DNA of 64,000 bases. It comes from Amphibacillus sp052055485 (GTDB taxonomy: Bacteria > Bacillota > Bacilli > Bacillales > Amphibacillaceae). Position numbers and translations under genes: made by a program. Shown piece after piece: positions 24,281 to 32,219 of the stretch. The notes under the pieces are model-generated. The model made no database searches. It saw only the letters and a program-made list of their open reading frames with translations, and was not told the origin of the DNA. The stretch spans positions 3,906,001-3,970,000 of the forward strand of contig NZ_CP197171.1 of NCBI RefSeq assembly GCF_052055485.1, read 5' to 3'. Numbering within the stretch: the stretch's first letter is position 1; the number at the start of each line of letters is the position of its first letter.

Positions 24281-25390
24281 TTATTTTTCGATAATCACGG
24301 CGACTGGTCCTCCACCATCAGGACCTTGGTGTTCTGAACCACCAGACACATAAACCATCGGGTCACCAACAATAGAAGCAATCACACCATTGACAACTGC
24401 TCGAGCATGACGCGTATGATTAATATCAGAATCTGTCAACATGGTCGTTCTTCTACCTCTTACCTTTCCATTAGAAGAAGCTTCTGCTTTAGCGAGAACA
24501 TTGACAATTCTCTTCTTATCATCTTCTGATGGGAGCTTATCAACATCAAGTCCACTATTTCTGATTGCTTCAATCACAGCTTCTAAATCGATAGCATCCT
24601 TCATCACACTATGACCCATTCGATACTTACTAACAGACTTTGTAGAATTCCCCATAATAATGACTTCACAATTCATTAATTCAACACCCGCTGATGTTGA
24701 AGCTACACCTGAATATAAAGACCAATCATTTAGGATAGATTCACTTGAAACTTGATCTTTTTCAACTTCCCCAAGAGCAACAGCCACACCTAATGCAGAG
24801 GCACCTCTTGAATAGCCCATCGATTTATAGGTATCTTCTATTACGACAGATTGTCCTCTAGACTTGGCGTCAGACATTCGATCTGAAGTCAATAAAGGAC
24901 ATTTGATCTGAACAAAGTGAACATCGTCTGTACTTTCAATTCCTGCTGATGTCATAAGTTCATGGACTACCTTTTCAACTTCTTCTACCATGGTTAGCGT
25001 ACCAATTTCTTCAGGAAGAAAATCTCGGGTAAATCCCACATCAGCAACTAAGGCTTTATCAGTACTTTCTTCAACAACACCTTCTACTTCCTTTTTCGTA
25101 AAAATAGTCGCATGTGGAGTCATCACCCCTTCAGTTCCTCCGGACATAACAAAGGCAACATGTTCTTCAATTTCTTTTTCTGTTGTTCCAAGTGTCTCAG
25201 CAAGATACTTTCTAAAAACAAAAGTCGTAAATCCTCGAGTAAAATCGTTGACACAACCATTCCCCTCTGTCTTGCCTAACACTGCTATAATCTCAGCAGG
25301 ATTAATGTCACCACTTTTAATCAATTCTTCTAACCCTGATACATCGTCTGGACCTGACATAGGTATTTTATAAACATTGACATCCATCAT
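24281..25390 (-). CDS. Ring-opening amidohydrolase (barbiturase / cyanuric acid hydrolase family)
   Basis: A 369-residue member of the small AtzD/barbiturase family. Its three-fold internal repeat gives three Lys-Ser pairs: Lys40 (AVLGKTEGNG) with Ser83 (MSGGTEG), Lys163 (VQIKCPLLT) with a Ser at about 232 (ASTSAGVEL), and Lys301 (AKAEASSNGKVRG) with Ser349 (YVSGGSEHQGPDGGG). In the family these build one active site that opens a heterocyclic ring: cyanuric acid to carboxybiuret, or barbiturate to ureidomalonate. All six residues are intact. It is the first gene of the minus-strand island, with an AAGGAGGAG ribosome site, and is divergent from pucR. Which ring it opens is the central open question for the locus. 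Confidence 0.92.
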   Translation of the reverse strand: MMDVNVYKIPMSGPDDVSGLEELIKSGDINPAEIIAVLGKTEGNGCVNDFTRGFTTFVFRKYLAETLGTTEKEIEEHVAFVMSGGTEGVMTPHATIFTKKEVEGVVEESTDKALVADVGFTRDFLPEEIGTLTMVEEVEKVVHELMTSAGIESTDDVHFVQIKCPLLTSDRMSDAKSRGQSVVIEDTYKSMGYSRGASALGVAVALGEVEKDQVSSESILNDWSLYSGVASTSAGVELMNCEVIIMGNSTKSVSKYRMGHSVMKDAIDLEAVIEAIRNSGLDVDKLPSEDDKKRIVNVLAKAEASSNGKVRGRRTTMLTDSDINHTRHARAVVNGVIASIVGDPMVYVSGGSEHQGPDGGGPVAVIIEK

Positions 25391-26079
25391 TATTCTTCTC
25401 CTCCTTGATATTAAATTTGTGTAATTTATCCATAAAGACTAATGTTTGAACCATTAGGAAACGGTTTCAAACGTCTTTAATTAAATGTTAGCATGTGACC
25501 CATTATTAAATCATCATAAATAATTGATGAAAATATCTTTTCTTATTGTGTACTTTTGACAATACAATACTTTCTATTATAAAATCATCAGGAAGAATGA
25601 ACTTAAATTAAAATAGTAAATTCATTGTATTTAATGAAAGCCGTTGCCGTTGCATAAAAAAACCGAGAAAGCCCCTCGGTCCTTTACTGCTTAGCCAGGT
25701 AAGATTTCCGCTTTGAGAAGTCTATTTCTGCAGAAAAAGAGTCTACATGACATCGTTCATACAGATATATGTTCTTACTTGTCCCATCATAAAGAGCTGA
25801 TGGCAAGCTAAGTCTTCCTAAGCATGAATTAAAAAAGGTTAGACAACTCGAATGAGTAAAAGCAACAATATCATGTAATTTCTCCGAAGAAAACTTTTTT
25901 ATCCATAAAAAGAGCAAATAACTTTCAATATGATGAGAAAATCTGAGTTTTTCCTGATATAGTGGTATTGTTTTTTTATACTTTATCTTTTACAGAAAAG
26001 CATAAAGTCAAATGAATTTTCTAAGCTCTATTTTAAGAGAGGTAAATTCTCAAACGTAAAAAAGAATGGATGATGAAAT
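25391..26079. other. Divergent control region of the catabolic island
   Basis: 689 bases between the first catabolic gene and pucR. They contain a minus-strand terminator (25653-25680), a weak 77-codon minus-strand frame that ends 3 nt before it (25684-25917, TTG start, no ribosome site, no recognised homology; the frame stays open further upstream) and a plus-strand TTGACA (25556) with TATAAA 16 nt further on. PucR-type regulators bind such intergenic DNA. I cannot tell whether the open frame is a decayed gene or chance. Confidence 0.45.
25653..25680 (-). terminator. Terminator upstream of the ring-opening amidohydrolase gene
   Basis: Minus-strand stem ACCGAG/CTCGGT (25675-25680 with 25662-25667) followed by TTTTTTTAT. 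It is about 265 nt before the operon's first start codon. It could end an upstream transcript or act as an attenuator in a long leader. Confidence 0.65.
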
Positions 26080-27702
26080 ATGTTGATCACAGTAAAAGAT
26101 GTCCTAGAGCTGGATGGATTTATAAACGCTAAAGTCGTTGCTGGCGAAAAAGGACTTTCAAATACAGTTAGTAATGCTGCTTTAATGGAAGTACCAGATA
26201 TTCTCCCTTTTGTTAAAGCTAATAATTTACTCATTACAACGTTGTTCCCCATTTATGATGATGAAGACACCATTAATAATCTTATTCCACAAATTGAAAA
26301 ATTAAATTTGGCAGGAATATGTATTAAACCTGCGAGGTATGTAGAAGAAATTCCTTCTATTATGATTGAACAAGCTGATGCATTAAATTTTCCGATCATT
26401 GAATTACCGACCAATGTCAATTTTTCTGAACTGATTTCAGAAATTATTGAATTATCTTTAGACAAACATATCGAAGTGTTAAATTTCAGAAACTATATTC
26501 ACCAGCATTTAATGAATTTATTTTTAAAAGGAGCAGATATTGGAACTTTGGTTAATAGTTTAGCAAAACTGGTTAAATTCCCTATTATCTTACTAGATAA
26601 TGAGTTGAATATTGATTTAGTATCAGAGGACATTACTGATAAAGAAGTTTCTCTTATTCCTTCTAAATCCGAATATACAAATAATCATTTTATTATTCGC
26701 ATCAATGATGTTGATTATAGTGAACAAGCCTATATCAAACACCTTATTAATGCAGGACAGCGAAAATTTGGTTACCTCTTACTATTAAAAGGAGACTCTA
26801 AAGATAAAAATATGCTTATTGCAGTTGAACAGGCTTCCTTATTGATTGCATCCGTATTTTTCAAAAATGATGCTGTCATAGAAAAAGAAAAAACATTTCA
26901 AGATTCCTTTATTAGAGATATTTTAAATGGGAAAAAGTATTCACAGATAGAAACGATCAATAAGGCAAGATCTTTTGGCTGGAGTTTAGAGTTTCCTCAA
27001 GTTCTGATGAACATTAAAGTTTGGTTGGAAGATGAGCAAAAGAAAAAAGAAGCCTATGATTATATCTTAAATTCAAATCTGATCGAAAAAGCATTAGAAC
27101 AATTATCGTTGTTAACTGGGGATAAATTCAAAAGTGTCTTTTTAGATGATTCGCTTGTCCTTTTTATTAATGTCGCCTTTGTTAATCAGATCAAAAAAAA
27201 GGTGACAGAAGCTGGATACTTAATTAATGAAAATTTGAAAAACAAGTTTAGAATAGGGATTGGAATTTCCAACTCAATTGTTGATGTTAATCAATTTCCT
27301 TCTGCTTACCAAGAAGCCCAAAATGCTTTGTATATTGGATCCTATATAGAACCAGTACCTTTCGTCAGTCATTATGATAACTATCAATTATTTAATGTCA
27401 TTAAAGAGGTTCAGAATACAGATATTCTGCAAAAATATGTTGATAATAAATTAGGGGAAATCATCGCTTACGATAAAAAGGCAAATATGAATCTCATCAA
27501 AACGCTCATAATATTAATAGAGGAAAATTTTAATGCGAAAAAAGCTGCCAATAAGCTATTCATTCACTACAATACGCTAAGGTATCGAATGGAAACCATT
27601 AAAAAACTTGGCATAGACATTAATAATGGGCTTGAAATTGCGGAAATTACCTTTGCCTACAATGTTCACCTGTGGCTTAAGGCAAATAAATTATCCAATT
27701 GA
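26080..27702 (+). CDS. PucR-family transcriptional regulator
   Basis: A 540-residue regulator with the PucR N-terminal domain ('VKDVLELDGFINAKVVAGEKGLSNTVSNAALMEVPDI'), a central GGDEF-like CdaR domain ('FRIGIGISNSIVDVNQFPSAYQEAQNAL') and the C-terminal PucR helix-turn-helix ('NAKKAANKLFIHYNTLRYRMETIKKLGIDI'). PucR of Bacillus subtilis activates purine catabolism genes in response to allantoin and related ureides. Divergent placement next to the ring-opening amidohydrolase gene makes it the likely activator of the island, with a ureide intermediate as effector. The ribosome site is weak (GGATGATGAA). The gene ends without an obvious terminator, about 280 nt before the intron insertion. Confidence 0.92.
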   Translation: MLITVKDVLELDGFINAKVVAGEKGLSNTVSNAALMEVPDILPFVKANNLLITTLFPIYDDEDTINNLIPQIEKLNLAGICIKPARYVEEIPSIMIEQADALNFPIIELPTNVNFSELISEIIELSLDKHIEVLNFRNYIHQHLMNLFLKGADIGTLVNSLAKLVKFPIILLDNELNIDLVSEDITDKEVSLIPSKSEYTNNHFIIRINDVDYSEQAYIKHLINAGQRKFGYLLLLKGDSKDKNMLIAVEQASLLIASVFFKNDAVIEKEKTFQDSFIRDILNGKKYSQIETINKARSFGWSLEFPQVLMNIKVWLEDEQKKKEAYDYILNSNLIEKALEQLSLLTGDKFKSVFLDDSLVLFINVAFVNQIKKKVTEAGYLINENLKNKFRIGIGISNSIVDVNQFPSAYQEAQNALYIGSYIEPVPFVSHYDNYQLFNVIKEVQNTDILQKYVDNKLGEIIAYDKKANMNLIKTLIILIEENFNAKKAANKLFIHYNTLRYRMETIKKLGIDINNGLEIAEITFAYNVHLWLKANKLSN

Positions 27703-28022
27703 AGACAGTCTGTATGATATGATTTTCATCGATACAACTAATGACCTGTGCTTTGCTTCAAGTGAAATTGCAAGGTCAAAAACCGAATAGAGTACTTCTA
27801 TCCCATGTTTTGGACTTCGAATCCATATCATAAGCTGGATCAAGCATCACTGAAATGTCCTTTTGTGTTTTATTTCGTATCCTACTCATGAGAGCTCACT
27901 CGAATGGATTTAAGTGTTGTAACGAGGATGGCAATAATTGTTGCACTTGTTGAGGTGTTCAACCTTTTTGGTCATATAAATCGAGTAGAGGGAAAAGCTA
28001 AGTAGCTTTCCGCCCCTCTCAC

Positions 28023-28054
28023 ACCACCGTACGTACGGTTCCGTATACGGCGGT
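28023..28054 (-). ncRNA. Group II intron domain V (copy 1)
   Basis: The catalytic hairpin of the intron: ACCGCCGTA pairs with TACGGTGGT around a short inner stem, ending just downstream of the reverse transcriptase stop codon. The adjoining domain VI hairpin leads to the 3' end at 27980. Confidence 0.7.
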
Positions 28055-28744
28055 TCAATAGTTTGAGTGTACGAACTGGTATTGAAGAGCGATATCTTTA
28101 TATCCTCTCGATGCCAGTTCTTTATCTGTCAAGGAACGATGGAGTACATAGCTACCAGATATGACCCAGTAGCCTTTTCTTGTATTCGACCATTCATAAG
28201 CTTTCCGTTTATCGATACCTAGATGAATTAGATTCTTTCTCTTTGTGCGTGGATTTTTCCACTGTTTCCAGATACATTGTCTAATCCTTCGCTTCAGCCA
28301 CTCGTTTAGATTCTTCATAAATCCTTTCATTTCTCCTATGCCATAGTAGTTTATCCACCCTGTCATAAGCTGCTGGATTTCTTTTAGAATCACATCGATA
28401 CTTCGTCCACGATTACGTTTGGTAATCCGTCTAAGTTTCTGTTTAACGGTTACTTTTGCTTTATAATGGGGACGGATTTGAACACCTTTCTTTGTAACGA
28501 GGAGACAGAAGCCTAGAAACTTTCGTTTCAAAGGGCTGCCCACCGCACTCTTTTCCCGATTCACTGTAAGACTCAAATCCGTCTCGAGAAATTTCGTAAT
28601 ACTTTTCATTACTCGCTGACCTGCTCTTTTACTTTTTACATAAATGTTACAGTCATCTGCGTAACGCACGAATCGATGTCCTCGTTTCTCCAATAGCTGG
28701 TCTAATTCGTTTAAGTAAATATTACTGAGTAACGGAGACAGGTT
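28055..28744 (-). pseudogene. Group II intron reverse transcriptase, 3' half (copy 1)
   Basis: 229 codons carrying the C-terminal half of the intron-encoded protein: 'NLSPLLSNIYLNELD', the catalytic 'RYADDCNIY' motif, the thumb and the maturase domain with 'LMTGWINYYGIGEMKGFMKNLNEWLKRRI'. The other half is at 32220-32918; joined, they give about 462 residues, normal for a class C protein lacking an endonuclease domain. The break falls exactly after PQGG. It differs from copy 2 by at least one residue (NLNEWLK against NLNGWLK). Excision of the RIT element would be needed to restore activity. Confidence 0.9.
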
Positions 28745-28750
28745 TCCCCC
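28745..28750 (-). other. RIT junction core, Gly-Gly codons GGG GGA (copy 1, 3' side)
   Basis: On the minus strand GGGGGA lies between the outer repeat CTTTGCATAA and AACCTG of the reverse transcriptase gene. The same six bases occur at 32220-32225, so they look like a 6-bp duplicated or exchanged core. Confidence 0.75.
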
Positions 28751-28839
28751 TTATGCAAAGTATTATGTTATGCAAAGTAAACTTCAAAAAACCTATGGAT
28801 AAAGGGCTATTCTTCCATTTACTTTGCATAATATCTATT

Positions 28840-29859
28840 TTATTTTAATTCAGAAAGCCAAGAAAGAAGCGCTTGATCTCTATTCCAATCCGGTAGATCG
28901 CTATTAATCAAATCCGGATAAACATTTTCAAGAGCCTTTCTTTTTGTCTCTGTATCCGTTCTGGCATAGATTTCAGTTGTTTTTAAATCCACATGACCAA
29001 GGAAATCACGAATGTATATTAAGTTGACGCCGGCTTGCAATAAATGCATAGCTTTTGAATGACGAAACATATGTGGTTTTACTTTTGCAGGTATCATCGT
29101 AGAAGACTTTTGTGCTTCTGCCACATATTTTGAAATAATATAAGCTATTCCTTCCTTGGTAAGCTTGTTATGTTGGCTGTTAGAGAATAAAGGATATTCA
29201 TTTTTCCATGGTTTATCGAGCTGATGTTCAACAATATAGTGCTCCAACAACGATACCGTATTTTTCATAAGAGGTACACGTCTTATTTTATTTCCTTTTC
29301 CGTTTAATACAATGACTGCCGGCACCTCCAAAATGACATCCCTGACAGTAATATCAATTAGTTCCTGTACTCTGGCTCCTGTATCATACAACACACTCAT
29401 GAGTGTCAGGTTGCGTCGTCCCTTGAGGGAATGTTTATCTGGCTGCTCTAAAAGAAGTTTCATTGCCTCAGGTGTCAGGTGCTCCACCATTGTTTTCTTT
29501 ACCTTTTTAGTTGGGATGGCGATGACTTTTTGGAAGTGAAAGAGCCCATCGGGCTCTTCAGCCTGTACGTATCGGAAAAAGGAATGAATGGCGGAAAGTC
29601 TTTGGTTTCGGGTAGAAATGCTACATTTTCGCTCTTTCTCCAACCATTCTAGGAATTCTATCAGTAAGCCATTCGAAAGAACGCTCATCGTTATTCGTTC
29701 TGCTGGTATATTTTTCGTTTCTTGACAATACCTAATTAAGAGTTTAAATGTATCCCGATAGGAGTGAATGGTGTTTTTACTCACATTTTTCTGGGATGGC
29801 AAGTAACTTGAAAGAAAGTTCGTGAGATGTTTGGCAAAATCAGTCGGTTTCAACCACAT
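28840..29859 (-). CDS. Tyrosine recombinase, third RIT gene (copy 1)
   Basis: A 339-residue integrase/recombinase. It has an N-terminal SAM-like core-binding domain ('KNVSKNTIHSYRDTFKLLIRYC') and a catalytic domain with Arg in 'LYDTGARVQELIDITVRDV', the beta-hairpin Lys in 'VIVLNGKGNKIRRVPL', 'HMFRHSKAMHLL', 'DFLGHVDLKTTEIYAR' (His and the nucleophilic Tyr). All R-K-H-R-H-Y positions are present, so it should be active. The ATG is 1 nt from GGAGG, so the in-frame TTG two codons on is an alternative start. It overlaps the second gene by about 20 nt. Identical to copy 2 at 57490-58509. Confidence 0.92.
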   Translation of the reverse strand: MWLKPTDFAKHLTNFLSSYLPSQKNVSKNTIHSYRDTFKLLIRYCQETKNIPAERITMSVLSNGLLIEFLEWLEKERKCSISTRNQRLSAIHSFFRYVQAEEPDGLFHFQKVIAIPTKKVKKTMVEHLTPEAMKLLLEQPDKHSLKGRRNLTLMSVLYDTGARVQELIDITVRDVILEVPAVIVLNGKGNKIRRVPLMKNTVSLLEHYIVEHQLDKPWKNEYPLFSNSQHNKLTKEGIAYIISKYVAEAQKSSTMIPAKVKPHMFRHSKAMHLLQAGVNLIYIRDFLGHVDLKTTEIYARTDTETKRKALENVYPDLINSDLPDWNRDQALLSWLSELK

Positions 29860-30826
29860 CGCCTCCCAGTACCGGAATCACCTTCGGAAATTGTGTTTCC
29901 AATTTTAAAGTAATATTCGGAAACACATCGGCAGTCATGCGCAAGTAATAGGCGGTTTCTTCAAACGTATCGTGTCCCATATATGTTTTCAGTACCGGAA
30001 GGTAAGCTGTTAAATCTTTTTCCTGTTCCGTCCATTTTTTTAGGCAGTGAACGGCATAAGTATGTCGAAAATCATGAACACGAGGACCTTTCCCTCTGCC
30101 GCCGTGCGAAATATTGGCACCCCATAGAAATTTGCGAAAGTTCTTATATACATTTCCTATAGTCATCGGTTTTCCACCAAAAGCAGGGAAATAATAGTCT
30201 TCGACTTTTGAAAATTGGTGTACCTTATCTGAATAATGCCGACAGCGTTCGGTTAGAGGTTTTGACATAGGTATCATTCTACTATTATCTTTCTTGGATT
30301 GATGGACGATGAGAATGCCGTTTTCAAGGTCAACGTCAGCCAATTTTAAAAGTCGTGCTTCTGATGATCTTAGACCGCACATGTAAATCATTCGAAAAAA
30401 TACAGGCATAATGAGATGTTGATACGGACATTCGGAACAGTACTTGCATTTCTCGGTTTCAGTAAAGAACTTAGTAAGTTCCTCCGTTGTATAAATATAC
30501 GGAGTATATTGTTGCCCTTTCGAAAAGTATCCTTTAGGAAGAATATAAGCATTCGCTCCAACAGAATCCATATACTTCGCAAACTGGCGCATGATGGATG
30601 CACGTGAAGATTGGTTAGCCTGAGCCTCATACGTTTTTTTGCTGCACCAATCTAACACAATTTCCTTTGTTAAATCGATTGCATCAGGGTATTTTTCCAA
30701 TGTAAATTGATCGAAACGCTTAAGGTGACAAGCATTTGTATCATATTTATATCCTACTGCTTTTTTCAATTCCACGTGATTTTGAAGGTGTTCTTTTAAA
30801 GGACCTTTATATTGGATATCACTCAT
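29840..30826 (-). CDS. Tyrosine recombinase, second RIT gene (copy 1)
   Basis: A 328-residue phage-integrase-type recombinase. Core-binding domain 'NACHLKRFDQFTLEKYPDAIDL'; catalytic Arg in 'YMCGLRSSEARLLKLADVD', Lys in 'IVHQSKKDNSRMIPMS', 'VHDFRHTYAVHCLKKW' and 'LPVLKTYMGHDTFEETAYYLRMT' with the active Tyr. A Cys pair 'CKYCSEC' in the inter-domain region resembles a small metal-binding knuckle found in this RIT subgroup. The start is ATG 30826 behind GAGGAGG, overlapping the first gene's stop by 8 nt (ATGAGTGA). A GTG ten codons earlier lies inside that gene. Identical to the copy at 56523-57509. Confidence 0.92.
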   Translation of the reverse strand: MSDIQYKGPLKEHLQNHVELKKAVGYKYDTNACHLKRFDQFTLEKYPDAIDLTKEIVLDWCSKKTYEAQANQSSRASIMRQFAKYMDSVGANAYILPKGYFSKGQQYTPYIYTTEELTKFFTETEKCKYCSECPYQHLIMPVFFRMIYMCGLRSSEARLLKLADVDLENGILIVHQSKKDNSRMIPMSKPLTERCRHYSDKVHQFSKVEDYYFPAFGGKPMTIGNVYKNFRKFLWGANISHGGRGKGPRVHDFRHTYAVHCLKKWTEQEKDLTAYLPVLKTYMGHDTFEETAYYLRMTADVFPNITLKLETQFPKVIPVLGGDVVETD

Positions 30827-32054
30827 AGACAGATACCTCCTCAAAATCAAGCGCACATTCTTTCAACTTTTCGATGTCTGTTTTCAGATAGACAGCTGTT
30901 GAGTTCGTATCAATATGCCCCAGGATATCTGAAATGGTGGAAAGCGGTGTTTCTTTTTCCAAAAGCATACTAGCCATTGTATGTCGCAGTGAATGCATAC
31001 CTCTTCGTTTTTTCAACTTTGGAATACGTGCTTGTTCCATGTATCTACTAATCAGTTGATTTAAATGATCGGCTTCTGAAAATGGACCAAACGGGGCCAT
31101 GTGTTTGACGAATAGGTAGGGACTTTCTATGTTTGGTCGTCCGTATTTGAGATAATCGATCACGGCCCAGCCCACCTCCGGTGTCAAGGGAAGAGATAGG
31201 GGTTCTCTTGTCTTAGATTGGGTGAAGACTAGCTGCTTTTCTTCCCATCGGAAGTGCTCCATTTTCAAATTTTTAATATCCGTACAACGCAAACCCAGAA
31301 AACTTGCCATTAAAATAATGGCGTAATCACGTTTGCCTTTTGGGCTTCCTTTATCAATGGCAGCGATTAATTTTTCTAACTCATCTTTTGTCCATACAGA
31401 CGGAATACGAGTTTGTTTTCTAGCTTGGACCATCGGTGTTTTTGAGGCAAAATCTTTATCTGTCTCACCAATTTCCAAAAGAAACCGGAAAAAAGCACGT
31501 ATCGAACAAATTACTTGTTCCACCGTTTTATAGGCATAACCAGCTAATGTTTTGATATAGTCATTAATCAGAGTGAGGTTGATATCTTTGCACGCATTTA
31601 CAGATTGAGAGACAAGATAATCCATAAACCGTTCTGATTGTTTGACATAGTGGTCGATAGTTACCTTAGAATAATTTTGATTCTCACAATATTGCTTAAA
31701 CTGATGACTTAGCTCAATATAATAGTCATCCGTCAAAATTTCCTTGTGCTTATAATATCGACGTAAGATAGTACGGTGTAACTGAAAGTTACCAATCATC
31801 CGGATAACACGCAGTTCTTGTGTTTCTGGCTGCGATAATCTGCGCTCAAAATTTTTCTCAAGAATTTGAAAATGTTTTTCAATAAAATCGATACCTAATT
31901 GTTCTGTATAGTAGGTTTCACCTCGATCCTGAGCGAAATGCAGGAGCATTTGCCATCTCCTGCGGTAGAACTGCATGGTACCTTGACTATAACCAAGTCG
32001 CAACATTTCCTTCTCCAAGTCATGAATTAGTTCATCCAATGGACTCTTTTGCAT
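30819..32054 (-). CDS. Tyrosine recombinase, first RIT gene (copy 1)
   Basis: A 411-residue recombinase, the longest of the trio, with an extra N-terminal helical region before the core-binding domain ('YSKVTIDHYVKQSERFMDYLV'). Catalytic residues: Arg in 'SFLGLRCTDIKNLKMEHF', Lys in 'VFTQSKTREPLSLPL', 'GMHSLRHTMASMLLE' and 'ISDILGHIDTNSTAVYLK' with the Tyr nucleophile. ATG 32054 sits 8 nt after GGAGG. It is the promoter-proximal gene; the stretch 32055-32183 between it and the element end holds the leader and recombinase-binding repeats. Identical to the copy at 55295-56530. Confidence 0.92.
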   Translation of the reverse strand: MQKSPLDELIHDLEKEMLRLGYSQGTMQFYRRRWQMLLHFAQDRGETYYTEQLGIDFIEKHFQILEKNFERRLSQPETQELRVIRMIGNFQLHRTILRRYYKHKEILTDDYYIELSHQFKQYCENQNYSKVTIDHYVKQSERFMDYLVSQSVNACKDINLTLINDYIKTLAGYAYKTVEQVICSIRAFFRFLLEIGETDKDFASKTPMVQARKQTRIPSVWTKDELEKLIAAIDKGSPKGKRDYAIILMASFLGLRCTDIKNLKMEHFRWEEKQLVFTQSKTREPLSLPLTPEVGWAVIDYLKYGRPNIESPYLFVKHMAPFGPFSEADHLNQLISRYMEQARIPKLKKRRGMHSLRHTMASMLLEKETPLSTISDILGHIDTNSTAVYLKTDIEKLKECALDFEEVSVYE

Positions 32055-32193
32055 GAAACATTCCTCCAAAAATGATATTTGAGCGTTAAGCCCTTATTAT
32101 CATTTCCGGATATTATGCAAAGTAAATTGATTGTAACTATTGATTTCTCAGGGATTCTATTACATACTTCGCATAATTACTTTCTTTGCATAA

Positions 32194-32219
32194 GGCGGAT
32201 TATGCAAAGCTTCGCATAA
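32194..32219 (-). repeat. Core GGCGGA plus 20-bp palindromic mini-cassette (copy 1)
   Basis: Next to the RIT end lies GGCGGA (32194-32199), then TTATGCAAAGCTTCGCATAA (32200-32219), which is two terminal repeats fused head to head with nothing between. Copy 2 has the reverse complement of this cassette at 58605-58624. It looks like a second recombination site carried by the element, or the footprint of an earlier excision. Confidence 0.75.

Larger units (their letters stand above)
28751..32193 (-). mobile_element. Recombinase-in-trio (RIT) element, copy 1
   Basis: 3,443 bp bounded by inverted TTATGCAAAG (28751-28760) and CTTTGCATAA (32184-32193). Each end carries further copies inside: TTATG(C/T)-type boxes next to the terminus and TTTACTTTGCATAATATC about 80 bp in. 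The only genes are three overlapping tyrosine recombinases in one direction, the defining content of RIT elements. It is inserted in the PQGG codons of the group IIC intron reverse transcriptase and points the same way as that gene. Copy 2 (55156-58598) has the same length and gene content but the opposite orientation relative to the host intron. Confidence 0.88.

Noticed and set aside
25684..25917. A 77-codon minus-strand gene before the island
   Set aside because: TTG start without ribosome site and no recognised homology. Kept only as a note in the gap because its stop is next to a terminator.
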